Positions 26,079-34,540 of a stretch of 64,000 nt of DNA are shown piece by piece. The stretch covers positions 88,850-152,849 of the forward strand of contig NZ_CAKXZS010000089.1 in assembly GCF_935822925.1 (NCBI RefSeq), in the 5' to 3' direction. The number at the start of each line of letters is the position of its first letter. Position 1 is the stretch's first letter. A model generated the notes under the pieces. The model worked only from the letters and a program-made list of their open reading frames with translations. It was not told the DNA's origin and made no database searches. The stretch comes from Mesorhizobium ventifaucium. GTDB lineage: Bacteria > Pseudomonadota > Alphaproteobacteria > Rhizobiales > Rhizobiaceae. Both the position numbers and the translations under genes were made by a program.

Positions 26079-27065
26079 TTAGCCCAGAACCACGTTGGCG
26101 GCGCTCTCCGGCAAATCCTGGCCAAAGGAGCGCTGGTAGAACTCGGCCACGAGCGAGCGTTCCAGCTCGTCGCACTTGTTGAGGAAGGTCAGCCTGAACG
26201 CCATGCCGATATCGCCGAAGATCTCGGCATTCTCGGCCCAGGTGATGACCGTGCGCGGGCTCATGACGGTCGACAGGTCGCCATTGATGAAGGCCGAACG
26301 CGTCATGTCGGCGACACGCACCATCTTGTTGACGATCTCCTTGCCCTTAGCATCGCGATAGTGCTTGGCCTTGGCCAGCACGATGTTCACCTCATTGTCG
26401 TGCGGCAGATAGTTCAGCGTGGTGACGATCGACCAGCGGTCCATCTGCGCCTGGTTGATCTGCTGGGTGCCGTGATAGAGGCCGGTGGTGTCGCCGAGAC
26501 CGACCGTATTGGCGGTCGAAAACAGCCGGAACGCCGGATGCGGGCGGATGACCCGGCTTTGGTCGAGCAGCGTCAGCCGTCCGGACGATTCCAGCACGCG
26601 CTGGATGACGAACATCACGTCCGGGCGGCCGGCATCGTACTCGTCGAAGCACAGCGCGACATTGTGCTGGTAGGCCCAGGGCAGGATGCCGTCGCGGAAT
26701 TCGGTGATCTGCAGCCCGTCCTTGACGACGATGGCGTCCTTGCCGACGAGGTCGATGCGGCTGACATGACTGTCGAGGTTGACCCGCACCATAGGCCAGT
26801 TGAGGCGGGCGGCGACCTGCTCGATATGCGTCGACTTGCCGGTGCCGTGATAGCCCGACACCATGACACGGCGGTTGTAGGCGAAGCCGGCGAGGATCGC
26901 CATCGTCGTGTTCTTGTCGAACAGATAGTCGGGATCGATGTCGGGCACATGTTCGCTCGTCACCGAATAGGCCGGCACCACCATCTTGGACTCGAAGCCG
27001 AATTTCTCCTTCACCGGCACGGTGGTGTCGGGCAGGTTGGCGATGTCGCGATCGACCTTGTTCAT
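26079..27065 (-). CDS. cobS: Aerobic cobaltochelatase subunit CobS (AAA+ ATPase)
   Basis: A 328-residue AAA+ ATPase that drives cobalt insertion with CobT and CobN. Walker A is SGYHGTGKSTH at about residue 71, Walker B is VALCFDEYDAG at about 136, and the sensor segment LFSTANTVGLGDTTGLYHGT follows. I chose the ATG at 27065 (MNKVDRDIANLPDTTV), which matches the known CobS start and length; a start at 27173 would add 36 residues that translate a hairpin repeat. cobT lies downstream in the same direction. Confidence 0.95.
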   Translation of the reverse strand: MNKVDRDIANLPDTTVPVKEKFGFESKMVVPAYSVTSEHVPDIDPDYLFDKNTTMAILAGFAYNRRVMVSGYHGTGKSTHIEQVAARLNWPMVRVNLDSHVSRIDLVGKDAIVVKDGLQITEFRDGILPWAYQHNVALCFDEYDAGRPDVMFVIQRVLESSGRLTLLDQSRVIRPHPAFRLFSTANTVGLGDTTGLYHGTQQINQAQMDRWSIVTTLNYLPHDNEVNIVLAKAKHYRDAKGKEIVNKMVRVADMTRSAFINGDLSTVMSPRTVITWAENAEIFGDIGMAFRLTFLNKCDELERSLVAEFYQRSFGQDLPESAANVVLG

Positions 27066-27140
27066 CTTTATCAACGTCTCCACGGGCGAAGCGCCTGATT
27101 TCGCCGGCAATCGATTTTGTCCGGGGGCGGTCTTAGAGCC

Positions 27141-27167
27141 TTTTCCAACCTTATGAAAGTTGGAAAA
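27141..27167. repeat. Hairpin before cobS
   Basis: Arms TTTTCCAAC (27141-27149) and GTTGGAAAA (27159-27167) flank a 9-bp loop in the 117 bp between the J-domain gene and cobS. On the transcribed strand no T run follows the stem, so it is more likely a processing or stability hairpin, or an operator, than a terminator. Confidence 0.55.
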
Positions 27168-27182
27168 CGACACGGAGGTCGC

Positions 27183-27812
27183 TCAGCACAATCCTGCCTG
27201 CTTGAGCACGCGATAGGCCTGGAGCACATCGCGGAACCGGTCTTCCGAACCTCTGTCGCCGCCATTCGCATCCGGATGGTGGCGTTTCACCAGTTCCTTA
27301 TAACGCGCCTTGATATCCTTGCCAGTCGCCTTTGTATCAAGGCCAAGCGTTTCCAGCGCCTTGGCCTCAAGCGGCTTGGCCTTGCGCTCACGCGCCTCAC
27401 GCGGATCCTTCGGGCCTTTGAACAGGTCGAACGGATCACGCATGCGGTTGTAGTAGCCGGCGCGGCCGGAACGCTGCTGGGCGAAATCGGGCGAGGAGCG
27501 CGTCGAGGCGCCGTTGACGCCCATCTTCCATGTCGGCCGGTGGCCGGTCATCGCTTCCTTCTGGAAACGGGCGATCTCGGTATCGGGGACACCGGAGAAA
27601 TAGTTGAAGCCCTTGTTGTACTCGCGCACATGATCGAAGCAGAACTGAAAATACTCGCCCTCCTTCATGCGTCCGACCGGCGCGCGATGGGTGCCGGCCT
27701 CCTTGCAACCGTCCCACTGGCAGATCGGCGAGCGAGACTTCAGCTCCGCATCCTTCTCCGGGCGGATGCGAATTTTCTCGAAATATTTGGGGTACGGTTT
27801 CATCTCACCCAT
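27183..27812 (-). CDS. J-domain (DnaJ-like) protein
   Basis: A 209-residue protein with a C-terminal J domain: TKATGKDIKARYKELVKRHH leads into the diagnostic HPD tripeptide (HHPDANGG), then EDRFRDVLQAYRVLKQAG. J domains stimulate Hsp70 ATPase activity. The N-terminal part has four cysteine/histidine positions (ICQWDGCKEAGTHRAP and FCFDHVREYN) that could bind a metal. It is placed just upstream of cobS on the same strand, a conserved neighbour in rhizobia as far as I recall. No client protein is known. Confidence 0.9.
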   Translation of the reverse strand: MGEMKPYPKYFEKIRIRPEKDAELKSRSPICQWDGCKEAGTHRAPVGRMKEGEYFQFCFDHVREYNKGFNYFSGVPDTEIARFQKEAMTGHRPTWKMGVNGASTRSSPDFAQQRSGRAGYYNRMRDPFDLFKGPKDPREARERKAKPLEAKALETLGLDTKATGKDIKARYKELVKRHHPDANGGDRGSEDRFRDVLQAYRVLKQAGLC

Positions 27813-28006
27813 TTATGGGCTGTTCGCCGGTGCGAAACAAGAATTGACATTTTCGCGATGATCGCCCTAACCGCTGAATCGCGGCATAAAGCGGGCGATC
27901 GGCGTATTCTGTCACGGGCGGCGGCGCCGCGCGTCGTTCCGGACGCGCAAAGGCCGCCGATTTTCGGGGTTCATGCGCCGGCCCTATGTGGTGAAGGGAA
28001 GTACGA

Positions 28007-28309
28007 ATGTCCATACAGTCGACGATGGAAGGCAAGTTGAAGAAGGCGTTCTCGCCGGAGCGGCTGGTCATCATCAACGAAAGCCATCTCCATGCCGGCC
28101 ATCACCATCAGGACTCCGATCATCACCGCACCTATGACGGCACCGGCGAAACGCATTTCCGCGTCCGCATCGTCTCATCGGCCTTCGCCGGCATGAGCCG
28201 CATCGAGCGCCACCGTGCGGTCAACGCATTGCTGGCCGACGAATTGAAGGCCGGTGTCCATGCGCTGGCGATCGAGCCGGCCGCGCCGGACGAAAAAACC
28301 AGATGGTAG
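28007..28309 (+). CDS. bolA: BolA-family protein
   Basis: A 100-residue BolA/IbaG-type protein. The fold is visible as ESHLHAGHHHQDS (histidine-rich loop that helps bind iron-sulphur clusters with monothiol glutaredoxins), FRVRIVSSAFAGMSRIERHR and VNALLADELKAGVHALAIEP. BolA proteins act in iron handling and stress control. It is divergent from the J-domain gene, with 194 bp between, and is followed by a mosaic repeat. Confidence 0.93.
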   Translation: MSIQSTMEGKLKKAFSPERLVIINESHLHAGHHHQDSDHHRTYDGTGETHFRVRIVSSAFAGMSRIERHRAVNALLADELKAGVHALAIEPAAPDEKTRW

Positions 28310-28313
28310 GCAT

Positions 28314-28440
28314 TAGAGCAATTCCAGGAAAAGTGTGAAACGGTTTTCCCGGGAAAAGCGCGTAGCGCTTTCCCTGGGGAATTGCGCGAAAACAAAGAGA
28401 TAGAGGGGTTCGGCGTTTCCGTGACACGATGAACCGCTCT
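28314..28440. repeat. Rhizobial intergenic mosaic element (copy B)
   Basis: Starts TAGAGCAATTCCAGG and ends GATGAACCGCTCT like 17198-17300, but carries an extra internal segment with the palindrome AAAGCGCGTAGCGCTTT. It fills the space between convergent bolA and the hydrolase gene; its right end reaches the hydrolase stop codon. Confidence 0.75.
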
Positions 28441-29248
28441 ATCCGAGCGCTGCCTTCAGGAAAATCATCACCGCACCGGTCAAGGCATCGCCTTCGTCGC
28501 CGAAATTGCGATTGATCGACATGTGCGAATAGGCGCTGCCGTCGAACAGTGTCACCTCCGTTCCGGCCGCCTGCAGGCGGCCGGCGAAGGCCCGTGAGGC
28601 TGCCGCACGACCCGTTGCGCGCGAATAAGCGATGAAGGTCGGCGGATGTTTGCGGCTCCCGACATGGGTGGCAGGCGACAGCCCTCGCCACTGCGCCGGG
28701 TCGGGAAAGGCCTTTGCATAGGCCCGTGTCATGCCGCCGCTCCTCGCCAGCGCCTCCAGATCATAGGCCCTGGTATCGTTCAGAACCAGCGCCGCGACGC
28801 CGAGCAGACCGCCGCGCAGCCCGGTCAGTGCTGCGAGATGGCTGCCGGCCGAATGGCCCATCACCGCTATCCGGTTCGGATCGCCGCCGTATCCGGCGAT
28901 GTTGGCGCGCACGTAGCGATAGGCCTGCTCGACATCGTTGGCCTGGGTGGCGACATCAGCCTCAGGCAGCATCCGGTAGTCGATCGAGACGAAGCAGAAG
29001 CCATTGTCGAGCAGGAAGTCCGGCTTGACGTCGACGTTGGCGCGATTGCCGGCTCGCCAGGCACCACCATGGACGAAAAGGATCACAGGCAGGGAGTTTT
29101 CGCCAGCGCGCGCGTAGATGTCGAGCCTGGCCGGTCCGTAGTCGACGGTTTGCGGAGATGGCGAAAGCCGGCGCGACGCCGCCGAAGCGCTGGCCGGCAA
29201 CAACGCCATCGACATCAAAAGCAGGGTTCGCCGATCGATCACCGTCAT
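28439..29248 (-). CDS. Alpha/beta hydrolase (esterase, HSL-like)
   Basis: A 269-residue hydrolase with a signal-like N-terminus (RRTLLLMSMALLPASASAAS). The oxyanion motif HGGAW is near residue 61, and the nucleophile elbow GHSAGS near 135 holds the catalytic serine. The late DGSAYSHMSINRN segment probably provides the histidine. It resembles small carboxylesterases acting on soluble esters. The ATG at 29248 was taken because the signal peptide starts there. Its stop codon overlaps the end of a mosaic repeat. Confidence 0.85.
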   Translation of the reverse strand: MTVIDRRTLLLMSMALLPASASAASRRLSPSPQTVDYGPARLDIYARAGENSLPVILFVHGGAWRAGNRANVDVKPDFLLDNGFCFVSIDYRMLPEADVATQANDVEQAYRYVRANIAGYGGDPNRIAVMGHSAGSHLAALTGLRGGLLGVAALVLNDTRAYDLEALARSGGMTRAYAKAFPDPAQWRGLSPATHVGSRKHPPTFIAYSRATGRAAASRAFAGRLQAAGTEVTLFDGSAYSHMSINRNFGDEGDALTGAVMIFLKAALG

Positions 29249-29329
29249 CTCCAGACAGCCCAGTCGAAAGTGCCGGCGCGACGAGCATCCAGTCAAGGAT
29301 TGATTAGCCGCGACATAATCTATCGGAAC

Positions 29330-30223
29330 CTAAATGTCACCGGCCGGCCTGATCCTCAGCCTTGCGATCCGGTTCTTGTCGCGCTTCATGACGACGAAGC
29401 GCTTGCCGTGAAAGGTGAAAGCCTGCTTCTCGTCGGGGATCAATTGCGTCTCGTGGATGACAAGACCGGCAATGGTGGTGGCTTCTTCGTCAGGCAGGTC
29501 CCAGTCGAGCGCCCGGTTCAGGTCGCGGATCGACACGGTGCCATCGACGACGACGGAGCCGTCGGCTTCCTGCTTGACGCCCTGCACGTCGATATCGTGC
29601 TCGTCGGCGATCTCGCCGACAATCTCCTCGATGATGTCTTCCAGCGTCACCAGCCCCTCGACCTCGCCGTACTCGTCGACGACGATAGCGAAATGCGCCT
29701 TGCGCCGCAGGAAGGCGTTGAGCTGTTCCTGCAGCGTCGTGGTGTCGGGCACGAACCAGGGTTTTGTCGCGATCTTCATCACGTCGATCTGGGAAAAGTC
29801 GTTGCCGACATCGTTCAGCGCGCGCAGCAGGTCTTTGGCATGCAGCACGCCGACGATGTTGTCGAGCGAGCCCTTCCACAAGGGCATGCGGGTATGCGGG
29901 CTCTGCAGGATCTCGCGCACCACCGCCTCCGGCGCGTTGTCGGCATTGACCGAGCGCATGTTGGTGCGGTGCACCATGACATCGGACACTTCGAGCTCGT
30001 CGAGATCGGACAGGCGGCCGATGCGGGCGCGACTCTCGCGCACCACCTGGCCGTCGCGTCGAAAATCGTCGACGGCACCGTGCGATTCATCATGGTTCGA
30101 ATGCTGCGGCTCGATGCGCCGCAGTTCATAGCCGAATGCAGCGAGCAGGCGCGCGCGAAAGGCAAAAGCGAGCAGGCCGAGCCCGGCAAGGACAGCAGCG
30201 ACAATCCAGCCGGCTTCGTTCAT
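29330..30223 (-). CDS. CBS-pair and CorC_HlyC-domain protein lacking the DUF21 membrane domain
   Basis: A 297-residue protein. Residues 5-30 are a single hydrophobic segment. A CBS pair follows (VSDVMVHRTNMRSVNADNAP near 79; AHFAIVVDEYGEVEGLVTLE near 181), then the CorC/HlyC transporter-associated domain (VVVDGTVSIRDLNRALDW near 224). Typical rhizobial CNNM/HlyC proteins have about 430 residues with a four-helix DUF21 domain in front; here that domain is missing. The ATG overlaps the aroB stop by four bases, placing it in the aroK-aroB operon. It may regulate a partner transporter rather than transport by itself. Confidence 0.85.
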   Translation of the reverse strand: MNEAGWIVAAVLAGLGLLAFAFRARLLAAFGYELRRIEPQHSNHDESHGAVDDFRRDGQVVRESRARIGRLSDLDELEVSDVMVHRTNMRSVNADNAPEAVVREILQSPHTRMPLWKGSLDNIVGVLHAKDLLRALNDVGNDFSQIDVMKIATKPWFVPDTTTLQEQLNAFLRRKAHFAIVVDEYGEVEGLVTLEDIIEEIVGEIADEHDIDVQGVKQEADGSVVVDGTVSIRDLNRALDWDLPDEEATTIAGLVIHETQLIPDEKQAFTFHGKRFVVMKRDKNRIARLRIRPAGDI

Positions 30224-31383
30224 CCGGGTCGGCCTCTCGGCCGACCCGGGCGGCTCTTCTGCTGACCCGGATGGTTCTCCGTCAGAAACGACAGCACTTC
30301 CGACGCCGGCACATCCTTGACGATGAAGGCCTGGCCGATGCCGCGCGTCAGGATGAAGGTCAGCGCGCCGCGCGATACCTTCTTGTCCTGGGTGATGAAG
30401 GCAAGCAGCGCTTCAGCGTCAGGCAATTCTCCCGGAATATCGGCCATGCGCGATAGCAGGCCAACGGCGCGAAGATGCGCCTCGACGCGCGCCGCATCGT
30501 CGGGACTTGCCAGGTTGAGGCGTGACGAAAAGCGATAAGCCAGCGCCATGCCGATGGCGACTCCCTCGCCGTGGACGAGACGGGCGCTGTCATATTGGGT
30601 GGCGGCCTCGAGCGCGTGGCCGAACGTGTGGCCGAGATTGAGCAGCGCGCGGTCGCCGGTCTCGAACTCGTCGCGGGCGACGACATCGGCCTTGGCGCGG
30701 CAGGCTTCGGCGATCGCCTCGGTCCGCTCCGGGCCGCCGGCAAACACTTTGCCCCAGTTTTCCTCCAACCAGGCGAAGAAGTCGGGGCGATCGATGAGCC
30801 CGTACTTGGCGAGTTCGGCGTAACCGGCCCGGAATTCCCGAATCGGCAGCGTGTCGAGCACTTCGGTGTCGGCCAGCACCAGTTTTGGCTGATGAAAGAT
30901 GCCGATGAGGTTCTTGCCGCGCGCGCTGTTGATGCCGGTCTTGCCGCCGACGGAAGAGTCGACCTGCGCCAGCAGCGAAGTCGGGATCTGCACGAAATTC
31001 ATGCCGCGGCGCACGATGCCGGCGGCAAATCCGGCCAGATCGCCGATGACACCGCCACCAAGCGCGACGACGACATCGCCGCGTTCCAGTCTTGCGGCGA
31101 GCACGCCATCCACCACCTCTTCGAGATGGGTGAAACTCTTGGTCTTTTCTCCAGCCGGCAGCGTGATGACGGCGGGCCGGATGCCGCCCTTTTCAAGGCC
31201 GGCCTTCAACGTCTCGAGGTGGGCGGCGGCGACATTGATGTCGGTGACCACCGCGGCGCGCGTGCCGGGCAGGCGGCGCGAAATCTCGGTGCCGGCGCGC
31301 AACAGCAGGCCGGAGCCGATCAATATGTCATAGGCGCGATCGCCGAGCCCGACTTCGACGGTGACTGTCGCATTGCTGCTCAC
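30220..31383 (-). CDS. aroB: 3-dehydroquinate synthase
   Basis: A 387-residue NAD- and metal-dependent enzyme, second step of the shikimate pathway. Landmarks are LPAGEKTKSFTHLEEVVDGV, the ALGGGVIGDLAGFAAGIVRRG glycine region near residue 114, and the metal ligand segment NLGHTFGHALEAAT near 262. The GTG at 31383 overlaps the aroK stop (GTGA), the usual coupled arrangement; the longer ATG frame starting at 31428 lies inside aroK. The CBS-domain gene follows with a four-base overlap. Confidence 0.96.
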   Translation of the reverse strand: MSSNATVTVEVGLGDRAYDILIGSGLLLRAGTEISRRLPGTRAAVVTDINVAAAHLETLKAGLEKGGIRPAVITLPAGEKTKSFTHLEEVVDGVLAARLERGDVVVALGGGVIGDLAGFAAGIVRRGMNFVQIPTSLLAQVDSSVGGKTGINSARGKNLIGIFHQPKLVLADTEVLDTLPIREFRAGYAELAKYGLIDRPDFFAWLEENWGKVFAGGPERTEAIAEACRAKADVVARDEFETGDRALLNLGHTFGHALEAATQYDSARLVHGEGVAIGMALAYRFSSRLNLASPDDAARVEAHLRAVGLLSRMADIPGELPDAEALLAFITQDKKVSRGALTFILTRGIGQAFIVKDVPASEVLSFLTENHPGQQKSRPGRPRGRPG

Positions 31384-31985
31384 GAGCGCACCTCGCCTGT
31401 CGCGGCTGCCACGCCGAAATACCCGCAAAGCGCGTTCACCACCTCGGCCGCGATGACCTCCTTGCGATCGTCACGGGTCGGCACGGTAACATCGGCGGTT
31501 GCGTAGACCGGATAGCGCTCGGCCATCAACTGCTCGATCACGGCACGGGGATCGGCGCTTTTCAGCAGCGGGCGGTTCTGCTTCTTGGAAACGCGGTCCA
31601 TCAACAGGTCGATCTCGGCCTTCAGCCATACCGACACGCCATGCCCGGCAATGGCCTCTCGCGTCTGGGCGCTCATGAAGGCGCCGCCGCCCGTCGACAG
31701 CACCTGCGGGCCGTGTTCCAATACGCGCAGGATGACGCGCTGCTCCAGCGCCCGGAACTCGGGCTCGCCATAGCGTTCGAACAGTTCCGGGACGCTCATC
31801 CGCGACACGCTTTCGATCTCCTGATCACTATCCATGAAAGGCAGTCCCAGCATCGCTGCTACCTTGCGGCCGATCGCCGTCTTGCCGGCGCCCATAAGGC
31901 CGACAAAGACAATGGAACGGCTGCCCAGCCGGCCGAGCAGCGCGGCATGGCTCTCATCGGGAGGATTGGCTGGCAGCGAGTTCAT
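31380..31985 (-). CDS. aroK: Shikimate kinase
   Basis: A 201-residue ATP-dependent kinase forming shikimate 3-phosphate. Walker A is GLMGAGKTAIGRKVA near residue 34, and the shikimate-binding residues lie in MDSDQEIE and LSTGGGAFM. It has an N-terminal extension of about 25 residues relative to the enteric enzymes. aroB follows with a four-base overlap. The start is the ATG at 31985; no better site is visible. Confidence 0.95.
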   Translation of the reverse strand: MNSLPANPPDESHAALLGRLGSRSIVFVGLMGAGKTAIGRKVAAMLGLPFMDSDQEIESVSRMSVPELFERYGEPEFRALEQRVILRVLEHGPQVLSTGGGAFMSAQTREAIAGHGVSVWLKAEIDLLMDRVSKKQNRPLLKSADPRAVIEQLMAERYPVYATADVTVPTRDDRKEVIAAEVVNALCGYFGVAAATGEVRS

Positions 31986-32004
31986 GACACCATGATGTTT
32001 CTAA

Positions 32005-32048
32005 GCAGGTTCCGCAAAACTGTCGCACGGTTTTGCGACAGAACCTGC
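32005..32048. repeat. Nested inverted repeat upstream of aroK
   Basis: Outer arms GCAGGTTC (32005-32012) and GAACCTGC (32041-32048) enclose a second pair, CGCAAAAC and GTTTTGCG, giving a long hairpin. It lies between the divergent aroK gene and the small membrane-protein gene at 32226. It looks like a mosaic palindrome but could also shape the aroK leader. Confidence 0.55.
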
Positions 32049-32225
32049 GGCAAGCAAAACAAACCAAGCAGGCCCTCTTTGCCGGCGTATCGACATCAAA
32101 AGCCTGATTGCGTCAAGCGTGGCGCGGCCGCGCGTCGTCCGAGCTTCGCCCTTGAATTGGCCGGATTGGCGTCTCATAAGGGCATAGGGTTTGGAAACGC
32201 AGAACAACAAGACGGGCGAGAATTG

Positions 32226-32378
32226 ATGCCGACACTGTTCCGCTTTGTCGTGACGCTCACGATTCTGGCCGGCATTGTCTATGGCGCGATGTTCGCTCTG
32301 GCGATGTTCGTCGAGCCGAGAAAGGCCGAAATGAGCGTACGCATCCCTCCCGAAAAGCTCATTCCCAAGAAAAACTGA
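32226..32378 (+). CDS. Small single-span membrane protein upstream of xerD
   Basis: A 50-residue protein: one membrane helix (FVVTLTILAGIVYGAMFALA) followed by a basic tail ending RIPPEKLIPKKN. The stop lies five bases before the xerD start, so it is co-transcribed. I recall a similar small protein ahead of xerD in other Hyphomicrobiales, which supports it being real. Function unknown; the cytoplasm/periplasm orientation cannot be settled. Confidence 0.78.
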   Translation: MPTLFRFVVTLTILAGIVYGAMFALAMFVEPRKAEMSVRIPPEKLIPKKN

Positions 32379-32383
32379 GAGAC

Positions 32384-33301
32384 ATGAACAGCGCGGCCCG
32401 CATCGAAGCCTTTCTGGAAATGATGAGCGCCGAGCGCGGCGCTGCCGAAAACACGCTTTCCAGCTATCGCCGCGACCTCGAAGACGCGTCAGTCGAGATC
32501 GACGGCGGGCTCGCTGGTGCCGCCGCCGCCGATATCCGCAACTATCTCGACGATATAGCCGCACGCGGTTTTGCCGCCACCTCGCAGGCGCGCAAGCTGT
32601 CGGCGATCCGCCAGTTCTTCAAGTTCCTCTATGCTGAAGGCCTGCGTCGCGACGACCCGACTGGAACCCTGGACAGTCCGAAGAAGGGCCGGCCGCTGCC
32701 GAAGACGATGAGCGAGGCCGACACCGGCAAGCTGATCGACCGTGCGGCGCAGGAGGCAGCTGACGCCTCGCTGAACGATGGCGACGGCCTGGCGGCACTG
32801 CGCCTGCATGCGCTGGTCGAGGTGCTCTACGCCACCGGCCTGCGGGTTTCCGAACTGGTCGGCCTGCCGGTGACGGTGGCGCTGCGCGACGATCGTTTCT
32901 TCATGGTGCGCGGCAAGGGCGACAAGGAACGCATGGTGCCACTGTCGGCAAAGGCGCGCGTGGCGATGCGGGCCTGGCTCGCTGCCCGTTCAACAGTGCC
33001 GGCTTTGGCAGATAGCCCGTTCCTGTTTCCGGCGGCAAGCGACAGTGGCCATCTCTCCAGGCAGGTCTTCGCCCGCGACCTGAAGGGCCTTGCCGCGCGG
33101 GCCGGCATCGCCTCGGCGAAAATATCGCCGCATGTGCTGCGCCATGCTTTCGCCAGCCATCTCCTGCAGAACGGCGCCGATCTCAGGGCCGTGCAGCAGT
33201 TGCTTGGCCATGCCGATATTTCAACGACGCAGATTTATACCCATGTGCTGGAGGAGCGGCTGGTGCGGCTGGTCAACGATCATCATCCGCTTGCCGACTA
33301 G
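32384..33301 (+). CDS. xerD: Site-specific tyrosine recombinase XerD
   Basis: A 305-residue tyrosine recombinase that, with XerC, resolves chromosome dimers at dif. The N-terminal SAM-like domain covers residues 1-90. Catalytic residues are the arginine in YATGLRVSEL, the lysine in GKGDKERMVPL, H-x-x-R in HVLRHAFASHLL, the histidine in LLGHADISTTQIY and the tyrosine that ends that motif. It is the chromosomal housekeeping enzyme, not an island integrase: it sits 8 kb before the tRNA junction and next to a core gene (accA). Confidence 0.94.
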   Translation: MNSAARIEAFLEMMSAERGAAENTLSSYRRDLEDASVEIDGGLAGAAAADIRNYLDDIAARGFAATSQARKLSAIRQFFKFLYAEGLRRDDPTGTLDSPKKGRPLPKTMSEADTGKLIDRAAQEAADASLNDGDGLAALRLHALVEVLYATGLRVSELVGLPVTVALRDDRFFMVRGKGDKERMVPLSAKARVAMRAWLAARSTVPALADSPFLFPAASDSGHLSRQVFARDLKGLAARAGIASAKISPHVLRHAFASHLLQNGADLRAVQQLLGHADISTTQIYTHVLEERLVRLVNDHHPLAD

Positions 33302-33400
33302 GCGTCATATCGCTATGTGAGGACGACGTTCCACCGCCCGGAGCCTCTATTTCCCAGGTTCCGTCAGTCATTGCCTCCCGGCTTATCGGTCCGCCCAAGA

Positions 33401-34351
33401 ATGTACAATTACCTCGATTTCGAAAAGCCGGTCGCCGATCTTGAAGGCAAGATTCTCGAGTTGAAGAAGCTCGCCGAGAATGGCGAGGCTGTCGACGTGG
33501 GCGATGAGATCAGCCGGCTCGAGAAACGCGTGCGCGATGCCTTGCGCGACACTTATAAGGCACTGACCCCGTGGCAGAAAGTGCAGGTGGCGCGCCATCC
33601 GGACAGGCCGCATTGCGTCGACTACATCAAGGGCCTGTTCAACGATTTCACGCCACTTGCCGGTGACCGCAATTTCGGCGAGGACCAGGCGATCGTTGGC
33701 GGCTTCGCCCGCTTCCGCGGCGAGCCGGTGGCGATCATCGGTCAGGAAAAGGGCTCGGACACGGCCAGCCGGCTGAAGCATAATTTCGGCTCGGTGCGGC
33801 CGGAGGGCTATCGCAAGGCGGTGCGGCTGATGGAACTCGCCGACCGCTTCAATATCCCGTTGCTGACGCTGGTCGACACGGCCGGCGCCTATCCAGGCGT
33901 CAATGCCGAGGAGCGCGGCCAGGCGGAAGCCATCGCCCGCTCGACCTCGGCCTGTCTCGGCCTGAAGGTGCCATCGATCTCGGTGGTCATCGGCGAAGGC
34001 GGCTCGGGCGGCGCCATCGCGATCGCCACTGCCAACCGCGTCTACATGCTCGAACACGCCATCTATTCGGTGATCTCGCCGGAGGGCGCCGCCTCGATCC
34101 TGTGGCGCGACACCACCCGCTCGAAGGATGCGGCGACCAACATGAAGATCACCGCCCAGGATCTGCTGGAGCTGAAGATCATCGACGCCATCGTTCCCGA
34201 ACCGCTCGGCGGCGCCCATCGTGGCCCGGAAACAGTGATTGCCGCCACCGGCGATCTCATTGCGAAAACGATGAAGGAATTCTCCGGCGCCAACACCGAT
34301 TTTCGTGAGCAGCGCCGCGAGAAATACCTTTCTATGGGGCGAAACCTTTAG
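33401..34351 (+). CDS. accA: Acetyl-CoA carboxylase carboxyltransferase subunit alpha
   Basis: A 316-residue subunit of the carboxyltransferase that makes malonyl-CoA for fatty acid synthesis with AccD. The opening MYNYLDFEKPVADLEGKILE, the crotonase-type core IPLLTLVDTAGAYPGVNAEE and the oxyanion glycine stretch IGEGGSGGAIAIATANRVYM are all diagnostic. The ATG at 33401 gives the standard length; the frame upstream is unrelated sequence after xerD. Following xerD is typical of rhizobial chromosomes. Confidence 0.97.
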   Translation: MYNYLDFEKPVADLEGKILELKKLAENGEAVDVGDEISRLEKRVRDALRDTYKALTPWQKVQVARHPDRPHCVDYIKGLFNDFTPLAGDRNFGEDQAIVGGFARFRGEPVAIIGQEKGSDTASRLKHNFGSVRPEGYRKAVRLMELADRFNIPLLTLVDTAGAYPGVNAEERGQAEAIARSTSACLGLKVPSISVVIGEGGSGGAIAIATANRVYMLEHAIYSVISPEGAASILWRDTTRSKDAATNMKITAQDLLELKIIDAIVPEPLGGAHRGPETVIAATGDLIAKTMKEFSGANTDFREQRREKYLSMGRNL

Positions 34352-34540
34352 CCGATGCTGTTTCGGCGCTGCAATGTGGCGAGATTGAGCACTTCCGCCA
34401 CAAAAATGCCGCTGCGTTCGTTTCAATCGGATTGCCGTAAGCCCGGCGCTTGCGGTAAGGAATTTTCAAGGTTAACGGGCTTAGGTTGGGCCTGACGGCG
34501 CTGAGGCCTGCGCTCCGAAAGAAAAGACATAGCCATACCC

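Noticed and set aside
32384..33301. xerD considered as the integrase of the island
   Set aside because: It is 8 kb outside the repeats, sits next to accA as in related chromosomes and has the length and motifs of housekeeping XerD.
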